From assembly GCA_015146655.1 (NCBI GenBank), contig VKHL01000186.1, positions 1-50,141 of the forward strand: 50,141 bases of DNA. Direction: 5' to 3'. The translations under genes were made by a program, and so were the position numbers. Under the pieces are notes generated by a model. It was not told where the DNA came from. It was given only the letters and a program-made list of their open reading frames with translations, and made no database searches. Below are positions 24,634-35,100 of this stretch, piece after piece. The stretch's first letter is position 1; every line of letters starts with the position of its first letter. Source of the stretch: Ochromonas danica (taxonomy: Eukaryota > Sar > Chrysophyceae > Chromulinales > Chromulinaceae).

Positions 24634-25024
24634 GATGGTTTAGTAGAAGATGCCACAGATGATGTCAACTCAAGTGGTCTCTTGTCTCTTCCACCTTTGC
24701 GATCTTCACCAACACGATCGAAACGTTCACATCAATAATCTGGGAATCTAGAGATTTAGACTAACTGCACCGTTGGCAGAGAAGAGGATTGTGAGTTTAA
24801 AGTTGGAAAAACAGGGTTTGACAATTTGCGCGACCCAGCCGCCTCATCGATTGCTTTGCTTTGCTTTGCTGACAATTCCATTAAATTGTGATTTAGGCGG
24901 ACCTGAGAACAAAGGAAATGCTGTCAAGATAAATTTGATATCAGTCTTTTCTTAGCTTCTAGTGAAAAAAATTGACAAAGTCGAAACTAATATCATTTGT
25001 TGTTATTGATCTATTGGACATAGT
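24634..25024. promoter_or_regulatory. Divergent promoter region of kinesin and Rab-like gene
   Basis: 391 bases between two outward-facing start codons. It must hold both promoters and leaders. A short run of GCTTT units lies at about 24855-24870. No element is assigned. Confidence 0.45.
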
Positions 25025-27358
25025 ATGAGCGATCGTCAAGGTATTCCTCGTCGCGATATTTTTACAAATTTTATTCCTGATGATAGGCGTACGGTGTCAG
25101 ATGAGCCCTACAGTCGTAGAACAAATCGCAATTTAAATATTCTGCTCCAGTCCGGCTCTCGCTCAGACAGCGCAAGCCATCGCAAACAAGGCGGAGTGGG
25201 GAATGGGCGGTTTAAAGGAATATCCAACCGAACATTAGCCATGGTTAGCGCGATCAATGCAGATAGACCTCCTTCAGCCTCTACCCATTCCTCGTCGACC
25301 ACGATGTCCACTTCGACCCTATCCGCGGACACTGCCTCGCCCAGCATCCAGGAATACGCAGAGCCGGTGCCAACAGTCGGCTTGACTGCTCCCATACCAC
25401 CTGTCTATCAATCACCTTCATCATCATCGTTATCTTATATTAGCGCCAGTGGTGGCATCGCTGTGGATGCTCAAGGCGGAGACGAGGAGGACTACGTGGA
25501 ACAAAGCACTTCTCGCAAGAGCTCACACTCCGACGAAGACCCTCCTTCCCCTCTTGATTCTTATCGCAAACCCATTCAGAGTGTGCGCCCGAGTGCTACT
25601 TATACCTCAAAGCCTGTCTCGGCGGTGTCGAACATTGACCTCATACCTGCTGAAGGGAATCGCGGCTTGTCCAGTCTGCCTGTCTCTTCTTCTCCCAACG
25701 ACGAAAACGCCGCCAAGATTAAAATATATCAAAAGCTTCATCCGACGTCACCCTCGTTTGCTCTAGATCCTTTAGCATGTGAAAGTCGGGACTCAGAGGA
25801 AGAGATGCGCATTCGTGAATTACGCGTGCAGCAAGCCAATCAGCACATTTCAGACTCGCCTGGTCTTCAAAGCCTATCCAATAGCAAGCTTTCCACAAGT
25901 TTAGATAATGACAACGCTTTGTCGATAGGTGGTCGTCAAGCAGAAGGCCAGCAAGTGGTCAAAGTCTTTCTAGTGGGCGATAGTGGTGTGGGTAAGACTA
26001 GCATACTCCACCAGTATTTCGACGGTAGCTTTTCAGAAGATTGCGCACCAACAGATGGTGTCGATTTTAAGGGAAAGCTAATGCAATATAGCGACGGTGA
26101 CATTGAGTACAAGCTGCAATTGTGGGATTCTGCGGGGTCGTTGGCTCTTCATAATATCACGAAGAGTTACTACAGGAAGGCACACGCATTTGCTATTGTT
26201 TATGATATTACTAATTATACGACGGTGGAAAATATCCCCTTCTGGATCGAAACTATACGAACCGAGGCTATTAATTATATTCTCAGCTCGTACACTAATA
26301 ATACTGTTAATTTGAGCAATCTATACAGTGTATCAACAACGAGTCATTCACAAGACCTAAGCTGTAGCAACGACTATTTATCTTCTACCAGTGGACGGGG
26401 GAATGGGTCGAATTGTCAAGTCGATCCAACCCTGTTGACTATTGCGCAAACAATTCCAATTATCCTCATCGGAAATAAAGCCGATCTTTCCACAAGGATT
26501 GTAGATAGCGATACTATGGAACGGTATGCTCGGGATGCAGGGTTGTACGGCTATTTTGAAGTCTCTGCTAGTATGAACATAAACATTTCGGTCGCATTGG
26601 AAGTCTTGAGTCATTTGGGCTTTCAACGCTGGGCCTTGCTGCATGATTACAGTCAATCTCTGAAGCAGGTGAGTAGCATCAGTAGTGGCTATCCCATGCC
26701 TGGTATAAGCAATGGCTCCACCTTATCTTCGTTTCCAGCGGAAGAATCGTCTAACGAACCCGCGCATAAAGCGCGCGAAGGACTGTATACTTCTGCCGCG
26801 ACGACGAGTAGCAGTAGCCATAATATGAAAGGAATGCAATTGGTTCCTGATGCTCGCTCTTCTTCTTTTGCAAGCTTGGAAGAGGCAGAGACTGCTTCGC
26901 GCGACAACCAACAAGTTTCAATGTTTGGCAATCGTGATGAGAGAGATTCTTCAAGTGGCGAAGTTACACTGCATTCTCACTCAGTTGATAGTTTAGAGGA
27001 AATCGTCGATATGGAAGAGATCACAGTTGAGAATCTAATGAAACATAACCAGCAGTCGAATACATCGTCTCCGCGTCCTACAGTAACAACTGAAGGTCGC
27101 CCCGCTGAGAGCAAGAAGAGCATCCATTCGAAACCAGTTGTTGAAGAAGAGGATGATGGCAGTAGAGAGAATACGACAGGCAACTCGCCCACGGAAAGGA
27201 CGCCTTTGCGTTCCATGCCTTCACCGCACAAGCAAGGACAGCAACCTCCTTCACGGACAGTGTCTGATCAACAGTCGACTTCCCAGAGTAATAGCAATAA
27301 GATGAAGGAGGGAGAAAAAGAGAAAGCACAATCGAGTTGTGCCTGTCAGATAATGTGA
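25025..27358 (+). CDS. Large Rab/Ras-like GTPase with long disordered flanks
   Basis: A single exon of 777 residues. The first about 310 are Ser/Pro-rich and of low complexity. A Rab-type G domain follows: P-loop VGDSGVGKTS (near 317), WDSAGS in place of the usual WDTAGQ (near 368), RKAHAFAIVYDITN, NKADLS (near 485) and a VSAS motif as G5. An insert of about 45 residues, rich in Ser/Asn, interrupts the domain before the NKAD strand. A second low-complexity stretch of about 230 residues leads to the C-terminus SSCACQIM. CQIM is a CaaX prenylation box, and CAC provides a second Cys. The missing catalytic Gln after DSAG (Ser-Leu instead) suggests weak GTP hydrolysis. Rabs direct membrane traffic; the partner membrane here is unknown. 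Confidence 0.85.
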   Translation: MSDRQGIPRRDIFTNFIPDDRRTVSDEPYSRRTNRNLNILLQSGSRSDSASHRKQGGVGNGRFKGISNRTLAMVSAINADRPPSASTHSSSTTMSTSTLSADTASPSIQEYAEPVPTVGLTAPIPPVYQSPSSSSLSYISASGGIAVDAQGGDEEDYVEQSTSRKSSHSDEDPPSPLDSYRKPIQSVRPSATYTSKPVSAVSNIDLIPAEGNRGLSSLPVSSSPNDENAAKIKIYQKLHPTSPSFALDPLACESRDSEEEMRIRELRVQQANQHISDSPGLQSLSNSKLSTSLDNDNALSIGGRQAEGQQVVKVFLVGDSGVGKTSILHQYFDGSFSEDCAPTDGVDFKGKLMQYSDGDIEYKLQLWDSAGSLALHNITKSYYRKAHAFAIVYDITNYTTVENIPFWIETIRTEAINYILSSYTNNTVNLSNLYSVSTTSHSQDLSCSNDYLSSTSGRGNGSNCQVDPTLLTIAQTIPIILIGNKADLSTRIVDSDTMERYARDAGLYGYFEVSASMNINISVALEVLSHLGFQRWALLHDYSQSLKQVSSISSGYPMPGISNGSTLSSFPAEESSNEPAHKAREGLYTSAATTSSSSHNMKGMQLVPDARSSSFASLEEAETASRDNQQVSMFGNRDERDSSSGEVTLHSHSVDSLEEIVDMEEITVENLMKHNQQSNTSSPRPTVTTEGRPAESKKSIHSKPVVEEEDDGSRENTTGNSPTERTPLRSMPSPHKQGQQPPSRTVSDQQSTSQSNSNKMKEGEKEKAQSSCACQIM

Positions 27359-27693
27359 TGGTGTGCCTTGGCGGGATGTCTTGACCTTCAGCTCTTTTAT
27401 TCTCTTACTCGTATTTCTTCTTCATTTCCGAAAAAATGATTTATGTTCTTGTGTGTGTTCTATAAGTTGTAAGATATGACCATCAATCAATTAATTGATT
27501 TCTGAGTCTTTGATCTTCGAAAAAATTAGATAAGATTTGTAAAATGTAATTCCATGTGGAATTCCATGGAATAGATCACAGTGGAAGCGAAGTCGAAGTG
27601 GAAAAGAAAGTGCGAAGGTTCCATTGCAATCATTGACACCATCACGGGGGGTTTTCGTTAGAGGCTATTTTTGAACTAATTTGAACAGAAGAG
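27359..27693. other. Intergenic with paired palindromes
   Basis: This interval holds the 3' end of the Rab-like gene and the promoter of PTOX. Two adjacent palindromes, ATTCCATGTGGAAT (27549-27562) and ATTCCATGGAAT (27561-27572), stand out; a similar pair occurs at 44835-44856. No gene seen. Confidence 0.55.
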
Positions 27694-29468
27694 ATGCTTC
27701 CCTTGGCTTTGCTCTCTCTCGTCTCGCTGCTTTGTGTCTTTCTGCCTGACCTCGGAGTTAGTCTGCGCCACTGCCAAATCAAACCATCCTCCACTGCTAG
27801 CCTGGGTGGTCGAAGATGGCTTGCTTCTACCTCACCAGAGGGAGTTGAAGAAGACCTAGCAGCTGAGCACAAGCTGCAGTCTCTGCGGCATCGCCTGCAG
27901 TCACTCGCACTCGAGCGGGAGAAGAAAGAAGTCGAGCTGTTGGCCGCAGAAATGGCCATTACCGCCTTACAGAAGGAGATCCTGGCCATCGAGACCAATC
28001 ACAGCGTGGCGAATGTCCACCCTATTGATGACTATGGCTTCGTGTCTCGCTCTGCGGGCAGTCAAGTGCCCAGCATGCCCACGGGAATCAAAGACTCTTC
28101 CGTGCCGCCCAACGCCTTCTTCCTCGCTTGGGATAGTCTACACCGTGAACTCTCTTATGCTCTTGATAGCAGTTTGAAGGAGAAAGGCTCCCAGCTCGAG
28201 GCTGTGCGCGTCTATTTGAGAGATTTGCAATTGTCCAACGAGCAGATCTGGCAGCGGGAAAGACAATCGACCCAACCTGTTCGATCGCCTTGGATCATCA
28301 AAGGACCCTATCTCATCCTATGCTATCTTCTGGATGCTCTCTTCCAAGGCAAACCAATCAGTCGCTTCTACTTCTTGGAGACAGGTTGGCCAATCTATTC
28401 CGCACTGTTACCCTGCTAACCTCTGGGACAACTCGAATGACGACTTTCTTTCTACTTCTGCTTGTGTTGATAGTGGCTCGTATGCCTTACTTCTCCTACA
28501 TCACCATGCTGCACACCTATGAGACCTTGGGCTGGTGGAGGCGATCCACACAGGCGAAGCGCGTGCATTTCGCGGAGGAATACAACGAGTACCATCATCT
28601 CATGATTTGGGAGAGTCTGGGCGGTGACCAAGATTGGCATGTGCGCTTTCTAGCACAACATGCTGCTATTGTCTACTTCTTCATTATGCTGTTCTTGTGG
28701 ATTTGCTCTCCTTCCTTGGCTTACAACTTCTCAGAGCTCATGTAAGTCTGTTGTCTAGGATTTGCGGATTTCCTTCACCACGTCACATCATCATATATAT
28801 GACATGTACTGTACCTTTCTCAGTGAAACACACGCTGTGCATACTTACACGGAGTTTTCAGAGTCCAATAAAGAGCGTTTGCAATCCCTGGCAGCCCCGA
28901 AGGTAGCGAAGGAGTACTATGAATCGCCTGACCTCTATGTCTTCGATGAGTTCCAGACACAGCGGACGAGAGGTAGCAGGCGAGTTGTGGTGAATACTTT
29001 GTACGACACCGTTTGCGCTATTCGAGACGACGAGGCGGAACATGTCTATACGATGAAGCAGTGCCAAAACCCCGAGGTATGCGATGACTTCACTGTCGCT
29101 TGCTTTCTATCGACAGTGTGCTTCATGAAATGTTTGACAGACTATCCTGCGCTCGCCCAACACTGAAGCCGCCATTGTGGCGATATCTTTGGCCAGCACT
29201 TTGGTTGCTGCACTATTGGCCTCCTCTCCTTCTTTGATGACAGATATAGACGCCACCAATATGATGGAGGTAAGCACTTATTCATCTGCATTGGTGCATT
29301 GTCACAATGGTAATGACTGTTATGACTGTGAAGGGTCTGACTCGAGCTGGTGGGAAGACCTTCTCGTCACTTCAAGAGATGAATACAAACATGGAGCCTA
29401 TCCAACAAGAGGAAGAAAGCATTCTTGAGCAACTCTTCACACGGTTGGTGGAGTTATTTAGACTGTGA
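27694..29468 (+). CDS. PTOX: Plastid terminal oxidase (alternative-oxidase family)
   Basis: Five exons, 27694-28384, 28474-28741, 28824-29076, 29141-29269 and 29334-29468, give 491 residues. The di-iron carboxylate core is complete: LETVARMPYF (first Glu, rebuilt at the first junction), [20 protein letters not shown] (E-x-x-H), [13 protein letters not shown] and [11 protein letters not shown]. The regions [25 protein letters not shown] and [10 protein letters not shown] mark it as PTOX rather than mitochondrial AOX. PTOX oxidises plastoquinol with oxygen in thylakoids, serving carotenoid synthesis and relief of over-reduction. The N-terminus has a signal-peptide-like helix ([18 protein letters not shown]) followed by a Ser/Arg-rich transit-like stretch, as for complex plastids. 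A coiled-coil stretch at about 50-95 and the C-terminal tail are extra. Confidence 0.95.
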
Positions 29469-29866
29469 CATCGTTTGCTTCGAGTACCAAGAGATCTGTC
29501 CTCATTCGCTTTCTGTCGATGGATTTGATTGGCCATCACCATCTGCTGTTCTGTAGTTACACAGTATGCTATAGTATCCTTATCTTTCTAGGCGTTGTTT
29601 ATCATGTAAGAACACTGGCCTCTTGATCTTAACAAAGAGCATTTTTTATCATCACAATACAAAGACAGAAAGAACTATTTGCATCGCGTTGCCATAGGAT
29701 TGAAGTATTGTTACTATTATATACTAGTATTGTGTATTATGGTAGTGGCAGGATTATCGTTTTGTGTGTCGCTGTGAAGCATTCAGATTATTCCACAACG
29801 AAGAAGTGAATGCCCTCTGTCCACTTGTTCATGCCACATCATGCTAGGTCATGTGGTCTGGTCACA
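29469..29866. other. Convergent intergenic region
   Basis: 398 bases between the PTOX stop and the F-box stop. It is AT-rich, without recognisable genes or repeats, and presumably holds both 3' UTRs. Confidence 0.6.
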
Positions 29867-30364
29867 TTACATGGTGACGGAGGACAGTGAGCCGCTGCCA
29901 GCCAATGCCCTCCAGCCGCGCCACATCTGCCAATAGATCACCTTGGCTTTAGGACAGCGCTTGCCATACTTGGCACGACCTCCTTGAGCGAACAGTCGGA
30001 CAGCGTTGACGGAGATGTGGAAGTCGTGCAGCAAAAGCTTCTCCCACAAAAGGCTGCGCTGCGCCTGCTTCATCCACAGCCGATTGACTTGCGTGGCCAC
30101 TAGCAATGAGGCGGCGTCAAGATAGCTCAGCAACTCAAAGAGTGTCTCATCAGGTAGATGGATCTCTTTCCTCTCTCTCCGCTGGCTAGGCACGGCTTTG
30201 GGCGAGTCTGAGAGTGTCTGTCGCTGCTGCTGCTGCTGCTGCTTGAGGCCGAGGATTGTCTTTAATTCCTTCAAATAAACAATCCATTCAGAATCAAACT
30301 GACGTGCATAATCAAGGATCGAATAGCCATAAGGAACCAAAGCTTGATTTTGGTTGTCAGGCAT
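29867..30364 (-). CDS. F-box-like protein with polyglutamine tract
   Basis: A single exon of 165 residues from the ATG at 30364. A CAG-repeat polyglutamine run lies near residue 44. An F-box-like motif follows (LPDETLFELLSYLDAASLLVATQVNR, split here as LPDETLFELLSYL and LLVATQVNRLW, near 70-100), then KLLLHDFH. F-box proteins link substrates to SCF ubiquitin ligases through Skp1. No substrate-binding repeat (LRR, WD40, Kelch) follows, and the C-terminus (YWQMWRGWRAL) is not recognised. The frame continues upstream of 30364 without an ATG, so that part is taken as leader. Confidence 0.7.
   Translation of the reverse strand: MPDNQNQALVPYGYSILDYARQFDSEWIVYLKELKTILGLKQQQQQQRQTLSDSPKAVPSQRRERKEIHLPDETLFELLSYLDAASLLVATQVNRLWMKQAQRSLLWEKLLLHDFHISVNAVRLFAQGGRAKYGKRCPKAKVIYWQMWRGWRALAGSGSLSSVTM
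30223..30243. repeat. GCT/CAG trinucleotide repeat
   Basis: Seven GCT units on the plus strand encode the glutamine run of the F-box protein on the minus strand. Confidence 0.85.
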
Positions 30365-30806
30365 ACTTTCCCTCCTCTGCTGGCAGAACAATTTTGTTGT
30401 CAACAACAACCAAAACAAAACCAAAAAACAACAAAAACACACAAAAACCTGGAAAACTGCCGAAAAACAACACGACAAACACACAAACCCCGCGCAACAA
30501 TACTAGCCAACGGCAAGTGTTACAGTGCCGAGTATGGTGTCTGTAATCTGACTGCAATCTACATTAAATTAGACTAACCCTAACCCTAACCGTAAGAGTC
30601 ATTTACGAGTGAGTTGGAAAGATAGGGATAAACAAAGAACTAACAGAGTTAAATCATGAAAGAAAATGAGATATCGCAACAGTTATAAGAATTAACTATT
30701 CGCGAGCTATTATTCTCAAGGAGAACAACAACAGGATGTGTGATTGAACAAGAGGTAAACAAAAGTCTCGATCAAGATAGAATGGTCAGAACAGGATTGA
30801 TTCACG
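30365..30806. other. Intergenic, with telomere-like CCCTAA units
   Basis: This interval contains a CAA-rich stretch (30395-30480), probably the leader of the F-box gene. At about 30573-30592 there are two to three CCCTAA units (TTAGGG on the other strand), ending in a variant unit. No gene was recognised. Confidence 0.6.
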
Positions 30807-31745
30807 TCATGTCAAATCAAGTCTTCTTCGCTTTTGTTCGTTTTCCTCCATTTCGAGGACCATTTGCTGAGCTTCAGAAAGCTCTTCAGCTTTTCTCTGT
30901 TTTCGAGCCTTTGCTTCCTCTTTGTTTCTTTCCTTTTCTAATCGCAATTCATCGGGCGTCAGCTTTGCTACTCGTTCTTTTTCCTTTGCGGCCTTTTCTT
31001 CCTTCTTTCGCTGTCTTTCTACGAGTTGTGCATATCTTAGCAGCTTCTCTTTCTCGTCGTCGGGAAGGTCGCTATCGATGATCGACCTCCTCAAGGCCGA
31101 TCCAGCGTTTGCACGAGGTTCACCTCTTTCAATGGTTCCATCTTCAGCTAAACAAGTTTGCAGCTGATGGTGAGAGTCCAACAAGGAATGTCACTACAGA
31201 TAGAAAAGATACCTTCATGAGGTGTAACTCGACTAATTCCAAACTCTTCAAAATAGTGACTGACTGTATGCGAGTCTGGCTCAGGAATAAACCTGTTCTG
31301 TCTAATGGCTGTGGCTTCAATGGCTTCATCAAGAATAACATGCATAGCCTTCTTATCTGGAGGATTGTTGGCATCTCGAAGACGTGCTAATTCTCTTCCA
31401 ATATTCTCTTTGGCTTCTTCATCGAGAATAGGCGGATGTCCGCCAGTTTCATGCAGAAAGAGACCTTCATCGCAACGCTCTTTCCATCCTCTAATAGTTC
31501 GACGTGGCACATTGTATCGTTTTGACAAAGATTCTGCAGAAATCCTCTTTCCGTTACGACCAGTACTTCCTATCATCTCTACCATTGCTTTCTTTTCTTT
31601 TGTTGTGAACTCGTGACTTGATAAGTCGCGGTAGACTGGACCATCTCTTAACTCTTGTATGGGTTGAAACAATTCTACCACCAACAGCACAGGAATCAAC
31701 ACCTACAATTATCAAAAGAATTTAATTCTCACCTAAATTGTTCAT
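30807..31745 (-). CDS. HTH DNA-binding and coiled-coil protein, transposase-like N-terminus
   Basis: Three exons, 31745-31733 (13 nt), 31674-31213 and 31147-30807, give 271 residues. The N-terminal part holds a helix-turn-helix (RISAESLSKRYNVPRRTIRGW) and the segment FLHETGGHPPILDEEAKENI, which together resemble the DNA-recognition half of Tc1/pogo-like or related transposases. No DDE catalytic domain follows. The C-terminal third is a highly charged helix (LPDDEKEKLLRYAQLVERQ, then Lys/Glu-rich to the end). It could be a domesticated transposase fragment, a short regulatory protein, or a remnant fused to a coiled coil. The first exon is inferred from phase. Using the nearer acceptor at 31702 instead would not give a frame with an ATG. 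Confidence 0.55.
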
Positions 31746-32134
31746 TTCACATTTGGAAAACCAACTGATGAGGAGAACTACCCGAACTACTCGACCTTGT
31801 TCAACTGCTGTGAAGCAATTTGGAGGGAAAGTTACTATTTGCGCGGGAAATTTCACACTGCTGGTGAGGTGCTGTCATGAAAGTCGCCTTTTCCCACTTT
31901 TGCAACTCGCTTTTTCGTGGTCGCTGCTCCTCTTAAGTTAACCATCCAGTACTGCTAATCTGATCTAGTAGTATCCTAGCCCGCTGTAGTTCCACATTGT
32001 GAAGCATTACTAGTTAGTGATGAATGGAACAAATCAACTTACAGTAGCTTTAGAGGATACACAAGCACATGTCTTCTTGCAATAACAATTACAATAACTA
32101 AGAGAAGGAGAGAGAAGGTGTAGGCTAACAGCAT
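31746..32134. other. Intergenic region
   Basis: 389 bases between the HTH gene start and the dynein stop codon. No coding sequence or repeat was recognised; it should contain the HTH promoter and the dynein 3' UTR. Confidence 0.55.
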
Positions 32135-35100
32135 CTAATACAAGAGAGAAGTGAAAGCTGCCACACCCGCACGAATCCATTCTTCTTGATCTGCCTTTCC
32201 TTCATTGTTAATGATATTGGTGCGATTGGATGGTAACTCAATCCACATGATGAAGTTCGTGCTGTGGCCAGTAGTCGCCAGCACACCTCGTCGAGAGAGA
32301 ATCTTGTAGACGGGGCATCTGTAGATGTCTCGATTGGGATCTGGTCGATTCTGTTGGGGACTTAAATGCAAGACAGGCAATTCTGTATAGAGCTGCTTTG
32401 GTAAGGAGTCATTGATGGATCCGATGGCGCTATCCCATCGTGCTCCTTCCAAGAAGAGTCCGCGGATAAACACACCATCCACTGGGCGCTCCTTGATAGC
32501 CGGCCATTCCTCTGAGATGATGAAGAAGTTAAAGGCGACTGTATCGATAGGATATTGATGTTTGCGCGCATAGTTTTGAAGTGAGCCAGTCAAGAAGGCT
32601 TGTGGGAAGTAAAAGCCGGAGATCCAGAAGACGATGGGCACGCCGTGGTCGATCCAATGCGTCGTGAAGTCCAAGCGATCCATGAGGTCTGCTGTCCACG
32701 CAGACAGAGGTTTGAGTGAAGGATAGGCAACTTGTGCCCAGGAGGCTGGGACTTGGTTGATGGCCATGCTGTTGGAAATGGCCTCGAGCTCGGAGGACAT
32801 GACCACCAAGCCTTTCAACGCCTTCAAGAGATCTGGCAGAGACTGTTCCATACGATCGATGAGCTTGTTATAGCGAATACATTCTTGTAATAACACAGTA
32901 TTCATCGATTCTTCGTAGACGACAGGATATAGCAAAGAGACTGCTTCAATATCAAACTGTCCTTTCGACGAGATTTTGGCCAAAATATCCTTGCCGATGG
33001 TTTCGACGTATTTCTCCTTTGAATGACCACCTCCAGCTCCTCCACTCTCATTCGCTTCTAAGGACAAGCAAATCTCAAACATATTAAATGCTTCAGCATT
33101 AGCTGATGCAATCTTCGCGTTCTCATGCATGCCGAAGACAGCCGGGGAGGCGACCAGAGGCAAGGTCTCGATGTAGGAGAGATAGCTGCCATGCGGGTCT
33201 TCATCCGCGAAGTCAATCGAATAGAAGACACCCTCTTTATCAAAACGATAACCTGACGTAAGAATACCAGAATTGTAGAAGGACTTCATAATGACATCGA
33301 TAGTGCGCAAGTCGATGTAGTCTGTCACTCGGCCACCATAGTTGATATAGGAGGTCAAGAAGTTCAAGACCTTCCAGGGGATCTCTTCGTATTGATCTAA
33401 GAACAAAGCCAGCTGTCCCTTAGAGATATCAAGATCCGTGTCGTTGAACTCGTAGGGGATATTCCATCCTAACGGACCGAAGAGACGTCTTTCCTGCACC
33501 ACTGCATGGAAGAAAGACAAGCCAAATAGCAACTTCTTATACTCCCATGGTTTGCGTGTTATATTCAAGCTGTCATTGTTCAATTTGAAGTAAGCATTGC
33601 GTAGATTGGCTTTCAGTCCTTTGGGCGGTTCGTTGGTCATCTTGACGGCAGACTGCAAGACTGAGGAGGGGAACTCCTTGCAAGGCATGGAAGTGAGCCA
33701 AAGTCGGAAGTCTTTATGCAATGAATCCACCGATAACGACTCACAAATACGTTCTAATTCTTGCAACCAAGAGATAAACAAGTGACAGTTTTGCAGCAAC
33801 ACCCAATTTCCCTTCTGACTGGCTTCCTCGATCATCTTCACAGCCTTGGGCCCTTGGCCTTGACCAAGAGACAACATTCGCACTTTCCTATCCATCTTCA
33901 TCTTCGCTGCAAATTCATTGAAAGACTTGGTAGGATCTGAACCCTTTGACAAGACAAAGATAAGAGGTGTCAACACGTTGGAATCTTTGTAACAAGCCAT
34001 GAGGTCAAAAGGTGGTGGTTCCACGAATTGGGATCCCAACTGCTCGATCACATATGCCAAGACTCCATCAGGTATCTTGTCTATTCGAATAGTACGCAAG
34101 ACACACAACTTCTGCAATGAATTCAATGCAGTCGACCACTTGCCAGGCAAAATGGCGCGATGAGGTTCCAAGCCATCGTAAATCTCTCTCCAATCAAAGA
34201 GATGATGCACAAAGTCTCCCGCTAGACCATCAAATGTGGGCAAAGTAGACAAGGCCACAATCTCAGACCACATTCTTCCATCGATCCAATCAGGTGCGGG
34301 ATTAACCAAATGCTCTGAAGAGCCTGCACCTCCTTTGCCAGAGATCAGGAAGGACCATTCATTGCTGTCGATGGCATTGCTTCCTTGCAAGATGCGCACT
34401 GTCAATAAGAAGGAGAAAAGCAACTTATGACGTTCAAAGAGGGAGCGACAGATGTTCGTGTAGACATAGTAGGTGAAGAAGTTGTTGAGATTGTCAATAC
34501 GATCGGAAATCTCCTCCGCGGGTGCTGCTGAGCGAATAGCCTGGATAAAGAGATTTCGAAACCATTGCAAAGAGTATTGATACATAGGATCAATTGTTCC
34601 TAAATCAGAAATACAGAAATAGAGGATAGAGCCACGATAAGCAACTGGGCGATAGATATTACGACTTTCATCAATCTGCTTCTCTGTTATCTCTGCTTCT
34701 TGTACCTTCGCTGTGATCTCTTGGGACTTGACCTTCGACGTGGCCAAGGTTTCGATAAGCTTTTGATCGTCCAGGATATTGCCTGTGGAGTTGGATAACA
34801 TGAAAAGAATTTGATCTTCTAACTCTTGCAATTCTTTTCTCATGCGAGCATTGGCAATCACTAAAGAGTTCTTCTTTTCTTCCATTTCAGGCATTTCCTC
34901 CACCACAACCACTCCTAGAAGTTGATCTTCCAAACCCGTGAAGGTAATCGCAAAGTTGATGAGCGAGACCTTGACACAGACCTCAGGTGGATAATGCGGA
35001 TTGCTTAACTTTGTTGTCATGAAGAATCGAAAAGAATCATTCCATGGAATAGTGCTATCGCCAATTTTAATCATCTCTGTGCCACCTTGTTTGAACTTTT

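Noticed and set aside
35035-35055. TTCCATGGAA palindrome inside the dynein gene
   Set aside because: It is explained by the codons of a conserved PWND-type segment and is not paired.
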